Shown here one piece after another: positions 22,984 to 31,548 of a stretch of 57,994 bases of DNA; position 1 is the stretch's first letter, and each line of letters starts with the position of its first letter. This DNA comes from Chlamydiales bacterium (GTDB taxonomy: Bacteria > Chlamydiota > Chlamydiia > Chlamydiales > JAAKFR01): positions 1 through 57,994 of the forward strand of contig JAJACG010000002.1 in the NCBI GenBank assembly GCA_022601635.1, read 5' to 3'. The position numbers and the translations under genes were made by a program. The notes beneath the pieces were generated by a model, which saw only the letters and a list, made by a program, of their open reading frames with translations, made no database searches and had not been told where the DNA came from.

Positions 22984-23768
22984 AGTGGAAAACCTCTTTG
23001 AATAAATGGTTTGGGAATCTTTGACTCAAATCTCATCTCTTTGTCCGTAAAGGGATGTACAAAAGAGAGGAGCCTAGCATGCAAAAAGAGACGGCTGCTC
23101 TTACGACCATAACGGCGGTCCCCAATAATCGGATGACCCGCCTCCTTACAGTGCACCCGAATCTGATGCTTCCTGCCCGTTTCAAGTCTCAACGATAAGA
23201 AACTTGTGCTCGGCCCCTTCCTCAACACCTTATAGTGACTCAAACAGCGCCGCCCCTTTGGATGTACCACAACACTATAATCCTCCAGTTCTAAAAGAGG
23301 AAAGGTCCAGCTACCCTCTTGCTGCTGCATCTTGCCATCGACAATAGCAATGTATTCTCGCTGCAGATCATGCGCAGCAAACATAGCATCAAAGCGCGCC
23401 TGCGCCTCCTGGCCCCAAACAAAGAGCAAGATGCCAGATGTATCTTGGTCAATACGGTGCACAGCAAAGATGTTTTTGGTTTTGAAGTGGCGGCAGAGCA
23501 ACTCCAAAGCTGAGGGCTCAGAGCTGTTTGCAGGAACAGAGAGAAGACCAGCTGGCTTGTCGATCACAATGATCTGCTTGTCGCGATAAAGAATGGGAAT
23601 CCCAAAAATCTCCTGCTTCGACTCTTTCAAACTGTACTCTTCTACAAGCTCATGCGGCTTCCTACACGGCTTGTCATTCACCAAAATACGCCCATGACGG
23701 ATCCAGTTTAAAAGCGTGCGCTTCGAGCTGTCAGGAAAATCAAGCGCTAGCTTCTCTAATAACTTCAT
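22980..23768 (-). CDS. RluA/RluD-family RNA pseudouridine synthase
   Basis: A 262-residue enzyme isomerising uridine to pseudouridine in rRNA or tRNA. It has an N-terminal S4-like RNA-binding region (SKRTLLNWIRHGRILVNDKP), then IVIDKPAGLLSVP, the catalytic motif AVHRIDQDTSGILLF with the invariant Asp, and LETGRKHQIRVHC plus PIIGDRRYG. Which of the RluA-group sites it modifies cannot be told. It overlaps the adjacent membrane-protein genes by 4 bases at both ends, so it is part of a tight operon. Confidence 0.87.
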   Translation of the reverse strand: MKLLEKLALDFPDSSKRTLLNWIRHGRILVNDKPCRKPHELVEEYSLKESKQEIFGIPILYRDKQIIVIDKPAGLLSVPANSSEPSALELLCRHFKTKNIFAVHRIDQDTSGILLFVWGQEAQARFDAMFAAHDLQREYIAIVDGKMQQQEGSWTFPLLELEDYSVVVHPKGRRCLSHYKVLRKGPSTSFLSLRLETGRKHQIRVHCKEAGHPIIGDRRYGRKSSRLFLHARLLSFVHPFTDKEMRFESKIPKPFIQRGFPL

Positions 23769-24106
23769 ATACGCACCTTTTTGACAAATAACTTAGTAAA
23801 GGCCCAATTCAGTAATGAAACCACAAAAGCAAATGGTATGGTCCAGACAAAACTTGTAATCACAAAACCCGGAATGATCTTAGAGACAAGCGAGACGCAA
23901 GCACCCATTATCACAAAAGAGAGAAGACCAAGCGTCATAATGTTGATCGGAAGGGTCAAAATGAAGATAATAGGACGCACCACACTATTGACCGCTCCAA
24001 GCACAAGCGCCACAAGTAGCGCCGTTCTAAAGCTATCAATAGTCACACCCGGCAGCCAGAGGCTCGTCAGGAATATAGCAACTGTATTGAGCAAAAACTT
24101 AATCAT
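23765..24106 (-). CDS. Phage holin family 4-type membrane protein (YvlD-like)
   Basis: A 113-residue protein with four hydrophobic segments and the family hallmark AVNSVVRPIIFILTLPIN followed by TLGLLSFVI (PF04020). Despite the domain name it is a common chromosomal protein of unknown role, not evidence of a phage. Its start codon touches that of the divergent methyltransferase gene (CATATG at 24104-24109). It is the first gene of an operon with the pseudouridine synthase. Confidence 0.75.
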   Translation of the reverse strand: MIKFLLNTVAIFLTSLWLPGVTIDSFRTALLVALVLGAVNSVVRPIIFILTLPINIMTLGLLSFVIMGACVSLVSKIIPGFVITSFVWTIPFAFVVSLLNWAFTKLFVKKVRI

Positions 24107-24583
24107 ATGATTTTTTTCATACTCCTTATTGGACTGGCAACCATTATATCAATAGTGGCCTATTCTTTGAAATATGGCATTTCACCAATGCCCAGTTCAA
24201 AAAAATGCTGCAAGGCAATCTGCTCCCTCGCCGATGGAAAAGTGGCTGAACTTGGCTGCGGATTTGGCGGTCTAGCTCTCAAACTTCAAAAAAAGGGATT
24301 GCAGGTCGACGCCTTCGAAATCTCTCCCATTCCCTACTTCATCGCAAAATTGCGCGGCGTCTCTGTGCAAAGAAAGAACTTTTTTGAAGAGGAGCTCTCC
24401 CAATATGACACCATCGTCTGCTATCTCTATCCAGGAGCCATGGAAAAATTAGCCAAAGTCTTGAAAAATAAGCGTATAATAACAAACACCTTTGCCCTAC
24501 CTGGTCGGAAAGAGACAAAGGTGCTTGTTGTCGACGATATCTATCGTACGAAAATAATTAGCTATGATGCTTCTCATGAATAA
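24107..24583 (+). CDS. Membrane-anchored class I SAM methyltransferase
   Basis: A 158-residue protein: an N-terminal hydrophobic segment (ILLIGLATIISIVAYSL), then the SAM-binding motif KVAELGCGFGGLALKLQ, an acidic residue at the end of strand 2 (VDAFEISPI) and YDTIVCYLYPGAMEKL as strand 4. It is small, with a minimal Rossmann core. The target is unknown. Its 3' end overlaps the convergent membrane-protein gene by 26 bases. Confidence 0.7.
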   Translation: MIFFILLIGLATIISIVAYSLKYGISPMPSSKKCCKAICSLADGKVAELGCGFGGLALKLQKKGLQVDAFEISPIPYFIAKLRGVSVQRKNFFEEELSQYDTIVCYLYPGAMEKLAKVLKNKRIITNTFALPGRKETKVLVVDDIYRTKIISYDASHE

Positions 24584-25091
24584 ACGCAGCAATCACAAAG
24601 CCGGCAAGAAGCCAAGCAATTAGATTGTCAGCAATCATAATCAATGTGTAATTGAAGGGGATACCCCACCAGTTCCACGCTGGAAGCATGCTCATACAGC
24701 CAATTACAAGACCAATCAGCGCCACCGAAAAGAGCTTCCGCCCATAACTCGCCGCCGCCATTGGCATCACAATCAACGCAACTAACAGGCCACCGATGAA
24801 ATAGGTGATCAATGAGATGACGATTGGAATCATCAAGCCGCTTGCTTCATTTACTTTTGAAACGCTCAAGAAGATACGAACATTATTGTCTTTTTCTTCT
24901 GAACACATTGAGGGGTAGCTGTATACGCCACTTACCTTTGTTTGGGTGTTGATTGCCTCAACAGCCGCCTTTTCATCTGGAAATGTTTCCATCACGTTGC
25001 AGTGCCACGGTAGCACCATCCAAGATACCAGCATCCATAGCCACGCGACGAATCCTCCGATGAATGTCGTTCTCCAAAGTCCTGTTGCCAT
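24558..25091 (-). CDS. Integral membrane protein, unknown function
   Basis: A 177-residue protein. One hydrophobic segment is near the N-terminus (GGFVAWLWMLVSWMVLPW), then a roughly 60-residue extracytoplasmic-looking region with two cysteines, then three further segments (about residues 85-175). The motif WMVLPWH followed by an export-like domain suggests a four-helix protein. The tail EKHHS is hydrophilic. I do not recognise the family with certainty. Confidence 0.65.
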   Translation of the reverse strand: MATGLWRTTFIGGFVAWLWMLVSWMVLPWHCNVMETFPDEKAAVEAINTQTKVSGVYSYPSMCSEEKDNNVRIFLSVSKVNEASGLMIPIVISLITYFIGGLLVALIVMPMAAASYGRKLFSVALIGLVIGCMSMLPAWNWWGIPFNYTLIMIADNLIAWLLAGFVIAAFIHEKHHS

Positions 25092-25171
25092 AATTACCTT
25101 CTAAAAATGGGTTTATCTCTACCCTACTTTTAAAAGATTTAAAATTAGATAGCAAATATTATGGAAAACGA

Positions 25172-25894
25172 TCAGATAAACTTCTTGAGGGTCTTTTGGA
25201 TAGCAGCTGAAATCTGAGGACGGCCCTGCATTCCATCAATGTTAATAAAACGGCCACTATCTTTGTAGTAATCCTTCAGCGGTGCACTCTCACGATGATA
25301 CAAAACAAGACGGTCCTTTACCACCTCAACATTGTCATCCTTCCGCTTGACCAATGCTCCACTATCCTTATCACACTGCCCCGATACTTGCGGAGGATGG
25401 ATCACTGGATCATAAGGCGTGCTGCAAATCTCACAAACAAGACGCTCCTCAATGCGCCGCACAATCTCCTCATCCGGCACATCCAAATTGAGCGCCACAA
25501 TGCGACACGATGCCAAATGCTTGTCCAACTCCTGCGCCTGATTCACCGTGCGCGGACAGCCATCCAAAATAAATCCCTTCGCACAGTCTGACTGCTCAAT
25601 GCGATCGTAAAGCATCTCCAAGACAATCCCATCCGGCACAAATTGCCCCGAATCAATCAAACCCTTTACACGCTCGCCAATCTCTGTATGACGACGAATA
25701 TTGTCCCGAAAAAGATCGCCAGTCGAAATGTGAGGCAGATCATACTTCTCAGAAATCCCCACCGCCTGAGTGCCTTTGCCAGCACCAGGAGCCCCTAACA
25801 TTATAACAACAGTTTTATCACTATGCGCTTTTGACATCGCTAAAAGTGTAAAGGGGAAAGCCAATAAAATAAATAGGAAAAGATACTTTCTCAA
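25172..25894 (-). CDS. adk: Adenylate kinase with apparent signal peptide
   Basis: A complete adenylate kinase (ATP + AMP to 2 ADP): P-loop MLGAPGAGKGTQ, NMP domain HISTGDLFRDN, GFILDGCPRTVNQAQEL, lid with CEICSTPYDP and a CDKDSG half-site, and RLVLYHRESAPL. In frame upstream of the first ATG (25837, SKAHSDKT) is a typical export signal, RKYLFLFILLAFPFTLLAMS, reachable from a TTG at 25894 that directly follows the previous stop codon. If used, the enzyme would be periplasmic. If translation starts at 25837 it is a normal cytoplasmic enzyme of 220 residues. It is last in a run behind dsbA, dsbB and a SnoaL-like gene. Confidence 0.8.
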   Translation of the reverse strand: MRKYLFLFILLAFPFTLLAMSKAHSDKTVVIMLGAPGAGKGTQAVGISEKYDLPHISTGDLFRDNIRRHTEIGERVKGLIDSGQFVPDGIVLEMLYDRIEQSDCAKGFILDGCPRTVNQAQELDKHLASCRIVALNLDVPDEEIVRRIEERLVCEICSTPYDPVIHPPQVSGQCDKDSGALVKRKDDNVEVVKDRLVLYHRESAPLKDYYKDSGRFINIDGMQGRPQISAAIQKTLKKFI

Positions 25895-25896
25895 AA

Positions 25897-26223
25897 TTAT
25901 ACCCGGTCTGTGTATGCCCAATATTCAACAATCTGACCACCCTCAAGACGATGCACTGTCACTCCCTGATAGTCCATATCATCACCCGTCGTGCGCCAGT
26001 GAGAAATCACCACATCTCCCTCTTCCACCAAGTGAAGCTGCTCCACCCTCATATTAGGAACGCGCTTAAGCCACGTCTCAACAATCTGCTTCATCCCAGC
26101 AGGGGAGTCAAACGTTCCCAAAGGGCTGCGCAATTTGGCATTTGGCGCAAAAACCTCATCAATTACAGAGAGATCCTTCTCATTCCAAAGTCGATCAATA
26201 TAGTTTGCTACAATCTCTTTCAT
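25897..26223 (-). CDS. SnoaL-like polyketide-cyclase-fold protein
   Basis: A 108-residue protein of the SnoaL/NTF2-like fold: KEIVANYIDRLWNEKDLSVI, VFAPNAKLRSP, GMKQIVETWLKRVPNMRV, and VISHWRTTGDD before GGQIVEYWAY. Members include ester cyclases and carrier-like proteins; the substrate is unknown. The start at 26223 is preferred because upstream extension would enter dsbB. It is followed by the adk gene with no spacing. Confidence 0.75.
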   Translation of the reverse strand: MKEIVANYIDRLWNEKDLSVIDEVFAPNAKLRSPLGTFDSPAGMKQIVETWLKRVPNMRVEQLHLVEEGDVVISHWRTTGDDMDYQGVTVHRLEGGQIVEYWAYTDRV

Positions 26224-26255
26224 GGTGAGAAGAGTAGCAAAAGAGGAAAATGCAA

Positions 26256-26681
26256 TCAATGGATTTCGTGAGAGGGACAGCTGCGATACCAAACAAGAGA
26301 GAGTAGTGCCGAAATCACTCCAAAACAGGCCATTGACAGCATTGGAATGGTGATCGGCCCCAGAACAGTAATACCATCATCACAGCTGGGACCACCGCCG
26401 CAGATATCAATCGGATTCCAACCAGGAATCTCCTGCATCATCACCTGATACAGAGCGAGCATAAAGCCCAAAGCTGCTAATGGAAGAGCGTAACTAGCAA
26501 TGCCCAAAAAGCCGCGATAGGCAGCAATTCCAAGCAAGATCACCAGAGGAAAGAGACAGATTCTCTGATACCAGCAAAGATGGCAGGGCTCCATCATCTT
26601 CACCTCACTAAAATAGAGGCTAATCAAAGTGCCAATAGCTGCCAAAAGCCAGGCAAAATAGAGGCCATATTTAGTGATCAT
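26256..26681 (-). CDS. dsbB: Disulfide oxidoreductase DsbB-like
   Basis: A 141-residue inner-membrane protein with four hydrophobic segments. The quinone-linked Cys pair is in PCHLCWYQRIC after helix 1. The second periplasmic pair lies in DICGGGPSCDDG. It should reoxidise the DsbA-like partner encoded immediately upstream (4-base overlap) and pass electrons to quinone. Length fits the short BdbC-like type. In chlamydiae, disulfide formation is important for the cysteine-rich envelope. Confidence 0.87.
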   Translation of the reverse strand: MITKYGLYFAWLLAAIGTLISLYFSEVKMMEPCHLCWYQRICLFPLVILLGIAAYRGFLGIASYALPLAALGFMLALYQVMMQEIPGWNPIDICGGGPSCDDGITVLGPITIPMLSMACFGVISALLSLVWYRSCPSHEIH

Positions 26682-27340
26682 GGCGCGATCTCCTCCACCA
26701 TCTCCTCAATCTCATCAAAGGTCAAACTCTTCACCTCAACCCCATTAATGAACATAGTCGGCGTCGCAATCGATCCCCCCATCACCTTCTTGCCAAGCTC
26801 AGTATTTTTCTGAATACGAATGCGGTAGGTCTGTGCATCGATGCATTTGCGGAGCTGACCCGGATTGATCGCCGGTGATGTCTTTTTAGCCATCGCAATC
26901 AAACGCTCAGTTGTTGCCCAATCTTCTGTTTCAGGCGGCTGATTGCTATACATGTAGTCCAAGTAGTCGAAATAGAGCTCGCTATTGGGATAGAGAGGAT
27001 CTTGGTTGTAGACGCATAAAAGCGCCGTTGCAGCAGGCATCGATCCAGAGAGAAAAGAGACGGGAATCACTGTGTAGGTCGCTTTGTTGCTGTCGACAAA
27101 GGCGCGCTTGATCTTTGGAAAGAGTTCGTCATTGAGTTTGGCGCAATTGACACATTTGGGCTCTTCAAAAACGACGATATGCACACGCGCTTTTGGATTG
27201 CCAATCGTTGGATGACTGGTGTAGTTGATCGTGACAGCAGGTGCCATATGGGACTTTGCTGCAATAAAGACGCCGCCTGTGACTATCAGCAGCAAAGCAA
27301 CGGTGATCAAGACCAGCATGCGTGGGGGAAAACGATCCAT
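26678..27340 (-). CDS. DsbA-like thiol:disulfide oxidoreductase
   Basis: A 220-residue protein with an N-terminal membrane anchor/signal (LVLITVALLLIVTGGVFIAA), then the thioredoxin-fold DsbA domain: VVFEEPKCVNCAKL with active-site CVNC, and the cis-proline region SIATPTMFING. The layout resembles the chlamydial DsbH/DsbA type. It is the first gene of an operon with dsbB, overlapping it by 4 bases. Whether it acts as oxidase or reductase is not shown, but pairing with DsbB favours oxidation. Confidence 0.85.
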   Translation of the reverse strand: MDRFPPRMLVLITVALLLIVTGGVFIAAKSHMAPAVTINYTSHPTIGNPKARVHIVVFEEPKCVNCAKLNDELFPKIKRAFVDSNKATYTVIPVSFLSGSMPAATALLCVYNQDPLYPNSELYFDYLDYMYSNQPPETEDWATTERLIAMAKKTSPAINPGQLRKCIDAQTYRIRIQKNTELGKKVMGGSIATPTMFINGVEVKSLTFDEIEEMVEEIAP

Positions 27341-27354
27341 ATTCTAGCTTATAA

Positions 27355-28671
27355 TTATTTTGAATATTTTTCGTCGATCTTAGTTTGCACTTCTCGAGCA
27401 AGCGCTGTAGCATTGGGATCATCACTCTCTTGCAATTCCCATACTAGGTTGGCCAAAACATCCTCTTCTTCTATATCCAAATCTGGAAGATGACTAAGTA
27501 GGTGAACGGAATCAGCGGGGATGGCAATGAATGTGTCAGACATAGTATTATATACCAGCTGATGGCCACCCTGTAGCCACTTACTGACTTCATTCTGAAT
27601 CTGATCAAAGGGCTTTTTAATTAACTCGCCTGGAATCTGCTCCAGCAACATCTCATTGATATTGCGAGCCAGTCTATTGGATTCTTCGTTGTGATTTTCA
27701 CGCAGCATTCTGCGCAGAGAGGTCAATTGTGCCCGCGGCACTGTCTGTAAATAGTCATAAAGCCTTGGGTAAACATCCTCTTTGTCAAACAGAACGCCCT
27801 CTAATTGTGCTGAAGCGCCTGTATGGCTAACAAAGTTTTGATAGTTTGTATTGTAAGCAAGGTAATTGCCTGTTTTCAATCCCAGGGCAATTTCATAGCA
27901 CTGTCTTTCGGTGGCATATGTTTCAAAGACAAGGCGCTCCTTGCTGCCTACCGGGCTTCCAGAGAGAAGGGGAGGGCTGGTAATAGAGCTTCGTAGGCTG
28001 CTCGCAAGCTCTGATGAGGCTTCGCTAAGACTATCTTCAAAGCGCTGAATCACATCTCCATGCTGCGCATTGCGTTCTAGTAACTTAGTAAATGTCTCTA
28101 TGATTCTCGTTTTAGGGGTGCTTCGTCCATCTTCGATTTCAACAGCGCGCAGTTGATCATTTTCTACAATCAGCTTCATGCCGGGTTGAACACCGCGCTC
28201 GATCTCTGAACATTGAAGCCTAAAAACCCTCTTTCCAATCGGCTCACTCTTACCTGGTGTAGCCTCTAGAAGATGAGCTGTTTTCCTCTCTTCTAGAACA
28301 ATGCCCTTTTTTAAGCGCTCATCATAACGCTCTTGGATACAAGAAGCAAGAGTTTCAAGAGCATCAGACTCATACACATCACGCTTTACCAGCCGCTTGA
28401 TTCTGCCTGCTAGAGGAGGTGAGCTCCGTCCTCTTAAAGCGTTGATGATTTGCTTAGAATTGACAAAGTCGGGATTGACATCCAAGTACTCCATCACAAG
28501 CTTCGAAACATCTGCAATATCGGTGACATAATCGGCTGATTCGCTCTCCCTATCTGCCAATGCTACAAAGCGACCGGTGCTCTGGTTGAAGGCGAGTCGA
28601 TTATTACCTGTAAAACCAGCCACAATCGTATGGGACTGATCAAAATTGGATTGAACATCAAAATGAGTCAT
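27355..28671 (-). CDS. Large hypothetical protein with three internal repeats
   Basis: A 438-residue cytoplasmic-looking protein with no signal peptide or membrane segment. Three degenerate repeats of about 80-100 residues can be seen, each starting with a glycine-hydrophobic motif: FTGNNRLAFNQSTGRFVAL (residue about 20), LKTGNYLAYNTNYQNFV (about 280) and LQGGHQLVYNTMSDTFIAI (about 365). Each is followed by an acidic DV segment and a helical stretch ending in ALAREV or SNRLARNI. A helical linker rich in charged residues joins them. No family recognised; such repeat proteins in chlamydiae are often effector candidates, but this is not shown here. Confidence 0.7.
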   Translation of the reverse strand: MTHFDVQSNFDQSHTIVAGFTGNNRLAFNQSTGRFVALADRESESADYVTDIADVSKLVMEYLDVNPDFVNSKQIINALRGRSSPPLAGRIKRLVKRDVYESDALETLASCIQERYDERLKKGIVLEERKTAHLLEATPGKSEPIGKRVFRLQCSEIERGVQPGMKLIVENDQLRAVEIEDGRSTPKTRIIETFTKLLERNAQHGDVIQRFEDSLSEASSELASSLRSSITSPPLLSGSPVGSKERLVFETYATERQCYEIALGLKTGNYLAYNTNYQNFVSHTGASAQLEGVLFDKEDVYPRLYDYLQTVPRAQLTSLRRMLRENHNEESNRLARNINEMLLEQIPGELIKKPFDQIQNEVSKWLQGGHQLVYNTMSDTFIAIPADSVHLLSHLPDLDIEEEDVLANLVWELQESDDPNATALAREVQTKIDEKYSK

Positions 28672-28715
28672 ACCTTTCTAAGTATATCAAGTAAGTATTT
28701 TATAAACTAAATATT

Positions 28716-29111
28716 TTAATCAGGAGGGCGTCGCAGTTGCTTCTTTTCCGAGTGCAACCTCTTGGAATCCAACATCTTATCTTTAGATCGTCTAGAGCGT
28801 CTTTTTTTCTGCCTTCTGATTTTAGCTGCTTCTTGCTGCCTTTTGCTTCTCTCACCGAGGAGCTTTTCCTCTAGTTTTTCGCATAGAGAGCTTTTGGCAT
28901 AGTAAAGGTTAAGCGACTGAGAGCGAGTTTTTTGGCATTTGACCTCGATACCAGAGGGCTGATGTTTGATGTAGACAGCTGTGTGGCTCTTATTGACCTT
29001 TTGGCCACCAGAACCAGAGCCGAGAATATACTTGATTGTCAGATCTTTATCATCGATCTGCAACTTCTCCATCCGTTTTGCGAGTGCTTCAAGCTTTTCT
29101 GGTTTGACCAT
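28716..29111 (-). CDS. Release-factor-like (GGQ) protein, ArfB-like rescue factor
   Basis: A 131-residue protein with the peptidyl-tRNA hydrolysis motif GSGSGGQKVNKSHTAV, then EVKCQKTRSQSLN and a very basic C-terminal tail (RQKKRRSRRSKDK). Lacking the codon-recognition domain of full release factors, it resembles ArfB/YaeJ-type or C12orf65-like rescue factors that free stalled ribosomes. The start lies 23 bases inside the end of transketolase, indicating coupling. Confidence 0.82.
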   Translation of the reverse strand: MVKPEKLEALAKRMEKLQIDDKDLTIKYILGSGSGGQKVNKSHTAVYIKHQPSGIEVKCQKTRSQSLNLYYAKSSLCEKLEEKLLGERSKRQQEAAKIRRQKKRRSRRSKDKMLDSKRLHSEKKQLRRPPD

Positions 29112-31146
29112 GACGAGTGATAAGGTTTTTAGCCTCTAATATCACATTTTCAGGGGTAAAGCCAAACTTTTTCAGCAATCCTTTGAGAGGTGCTGAGGCT
29201 CCAAAGGTATTCATACCAACAATCACACCCTCTGTACCGACATAGCGCTCCCATCCAAAAGTTGCTGCCTGCTCCACAGCGATGCGCGCCTTCACATCTG
29301 GGGGAAGGACTTGATCACGGTAGCTCTGTTCCTGCTTTTCAAAGATCTCCCATGACGGCATGCTGACGACACGGCACGCTACACCCTCTTTTGTCAGCTG
29401 CTCATAGGCATCTAGACAAAGATGCACCTCACTTCCGGTGCCGATCAAAATCAGATCGGGCTTTTGGTTGCAATCAGCCAAGATATAGGCTCCTTGAGCT
29501 AGTCCACTTGCAGGAGCATATTTGCCGCGATCCAAGGTGGGTAGGTTTTGGCGCGAGAGCACCATTACAGTGGGCTCATGCTGATGCTCCAGCGTGTAGC
29601 GCCACATCTCTACCACCTCATTAGCATCACAGGGGCGAATCGTTGTCACACCGGGAATTGCCCGTATAGAGGCCAGATGCTCAACTGGCTGATGTGTTGG
29701 TCCATCCTCACCAACGCCGATCGAATCGTGGGTGAAGATGTAAATCACCGGGATCTCCATGATGGCTGCGAGGCGAATGGTTGGTCTTAGATAGTCACTA
29801 AAAATAAAAAATCCAGAGCCAAAGGGACGAATCTTACTCAATGCCATGCCATTAAGGATAGATCCCATCGCATGCTCTCGAATTCCAAAGTGGAAGTTAC
29901 GTCCCTCTAGATGTTCAGCAGAAAAATCTGCTTCATGGTCTAGATGAGTTTTTGTGGAGGGGGCGAGATCGGCAGCACCGCCGATAAGCCATGGGAGATG
30001 TTCAGCAACTTGGTTGAGCACTTTGCCATTTGAAGCGCGCGTAGCCATGCCCTTTTCATCGGGAGCAAAAAGCTCCAATCCTTGATCCCAACCCTCTGGT
30101 AGCTGCCTATGCTGCATCTTGTAGAGCTGATCGGCTAGCTCTGGATACTGCTTTTTGTACTCATTAAAGAGGGTGATCCACGCCTCTCTCTGCTGATGGC
30201 CTCGGCTGCCAATACCCTCTTGAAAGTGTTCATAGACACCATCGGGGACATAAAACTGCTTATCTTCAGGCCAGCCGAGATTGCGCTTGGTCAGACGGAT
30301 CTCCTCATCACCAAGTGGCTCTCCATGCGCAGCACTAGTATCTTGCTTGTGTGGCGACCCATAGCCGATATGGCTGTCCACAATGATGAAGGTGGGCCTG
30401 TCGTTGGTGTGCAAGAAGATATCAAACGCCTTCTGTACCAGATTGAGATCATTGGCGTCACTGACGCGCAAGACATTCCAGCCATAACTCATGAATCTTG
30501 CTGCGATATCTTCTGTAAAGGCGAGATTGGTCGATCCCTCAATGGTGATGTGGTTGTTGTCATAGATCCAGCAGAGATTAGGCAGACGGAGATGACCAGC
30601 AAGTGATGCCGCCTCACTCGAAACACCCTCCATCATATCGCCATCGCCGCAAGTGACATAGACATTGTAATTCATCATTTCAAAGCCAGGCTTATTGAAA
30701 TGAGCAGACATCCACTGTGAGGCGATTGCCATACCGACACTGTTAGCCACACCCTGGCCCAGCGGCCCTGTGGTCGTCTCGACACCAGAGGTCCAGCGAT
30801 ACTCTGGGTGCCCGGGACACTTGCTATTGAGCTGACGGAAATTTTTGATGTCATCAAGCGTTACAGAGGACTCACCCAACGTCTCATAGCGCGCATTGAC
30901 AGCTTTGGTGCCACTTAGATGTAGAAGTGAGTAGAGCAGCATCGAAGCGTGTCCTCCAGAGAGCACAAAGCGGTCGCGATTGGGCCAAATGGGGTCGCTT
31001 GGATCAAAACGCAAAAAGTTCTGCCACAAAGTGTAGGCAACAGGTGCCAAGCCCATTGGTGTACCGGGATGACCCGACTTAGCCTTCTGAACTGCGTCCA
31101 TCGCTAAGGTTCTGATTGTATTGATGCAAAGCTCATCTTTTTTCAT
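29089..31146 (-). CDS. tkt: Transketolase
   Basis: A 685-residue thiamine-diphosphate enzyme of the non-oxidative pentose phosphate pathway. Motifs: KSGHPGTPMGLAPVAY, DRFVLSGGHASMLLYSLLH, TTGPLGQGVANSVGMA, CGDGDMMEGVSSEAASLAGH (ThDP motif), and in the middle domain FGIREHAMGSILNGMAL and THDSIGVGEDGPTHQPVEHL. Start at the ATG at 31146 behind GGGAGCAAAA; a TTG 12 bases upstream is unlikely. It overlaps the upstream small membrane gene by 14 bases and the GGQ-protein gene by 23. Confidence 0.95.
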   Translation of the reverse strand: MKKDELCINTIRTLAMDAVQKAKSGHPGTPMGLAPVAYTLWQNFLRFDPSDPIWPNRDRFVLSGGHASMLLYSLLHLSGTKAVNARYETLGESSVTLDDIKNFRQLNSKCPGHPEYRWTSGVETTTGPLGQGVANSVGMAIASQWMSAHFNKPGFEMMNYNVYVTCGDGDMMEGVSSEAASLAGHLRLPNLCWIYDNNHITIEGSTNLAFTEDIAARFMSYGWNVLRVSDANDLNLVQKAFDIFLHTNDRPTFIIVDSHIGYGSPHKQDTSAAHGEPLGDEEIRLTKRNLGWPEDKQFYVPDGVYEHFQEGIGSRGHQQREAWITLFNEYKKQYPELADQLYKMQHRQLPEGWDQGLELFAPDEKGMATRASNGKVLNQVAEHLPWLIGGAADLAPSTKTHLDHEADFSAEHLEGRNFHFGIREHAMGSILNGMALSKIRPFGSGFFIFSDYLRPTIRLAAIMEIPVIYIFTHDSIGVGEDGPTHQPVEHLASIRAIPGVTTIRPCDANEVVEMWRYTLEHQHEPTVMVLSRQNLPTLDRGKYAPASGLAQGAYILADCNQKPDLILIGTGSEVHLCLDAYEQLTKEGVACRVVSMPSWEIFEKQEQSYRDQVLPPDVKARIAVEQAATFGWERYVGTEGVIVGMNTFGASAPLKGLLKKFGFTPENVILEAKNLITRHGQTRKA

Positions 31147-31480
31147 TTTTGCTCCCAAATCCTAAAAGTAGCGCAACTACAGCTGCAGTAATCATCACCC
31201 AAGTGCTAAAGGCATTGCTCTCTACAAAAAGCATCATCTTGCGCTCTAAAAAGACAAAGTTTCCTATCCCAATGATTGCAAGCCATATACCCACAATCTG
31301 AAAGTATATGCGTACAGCAGTCCTGTGAAATAGAAGGCAGAAAAGCGCCAGTGCACCAATGACTAAGTAGAAGATATTGAGCCACATGTTTGATTCCAAA
31401 AATGGAAGGCCCCATCCAAAGAAACCTAATGCTCCAAATGTAATAAATACAAAACCATAAACTATAGCGCATGTTCTCAT
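31133..31480 (-). CDS. Four-helix membrane protein
   Basis: A 115-residue integral membrane protein with four evenly spaced hydrophobic segments (VYGFVFITFGALGFFGW, IFYLVIGALALFCLLFH, IVGIWLAIIGIGNFVFL, WVMITAAVVALLLGFG). It resembles small DUF4383-like proteins but I am not certain. It is the first gene of the probable operon with transketolase. Function unknown. Confidence 0.65.
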   Translation of the reverse strand: MRTCAIVYGFVFITFGALGFFGWGLPFLESNMWLNIFYLVIGALALFCLLFHRTAVRIYFQIVGIWLAIIGIGNFVFLERKMMLFVESNAFSTWVMITAAVVALLLGFGSKNEKR

Positions 31481-31548
31481 GAGTTTTATTCTATAATAAT
31501 GTTAAAAAATAATTATATCATTATTTCAACTCATGCTAAGATAGAACT

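Noticed and set aside
23765..24106. Phage holin indicating a prophage
   Set aside because: The family name is historical; the protein is a common chromosomal membrane protein and no other phage gene is nearby.
25092..25171. tRNA gene in the 80-base gap before adk
   Set aside because: No cloverleaf arms or T-loop motif (GGTTCRA) could be found; the gap is A/T-rich. No tRNA was found elsewhere in the window either.
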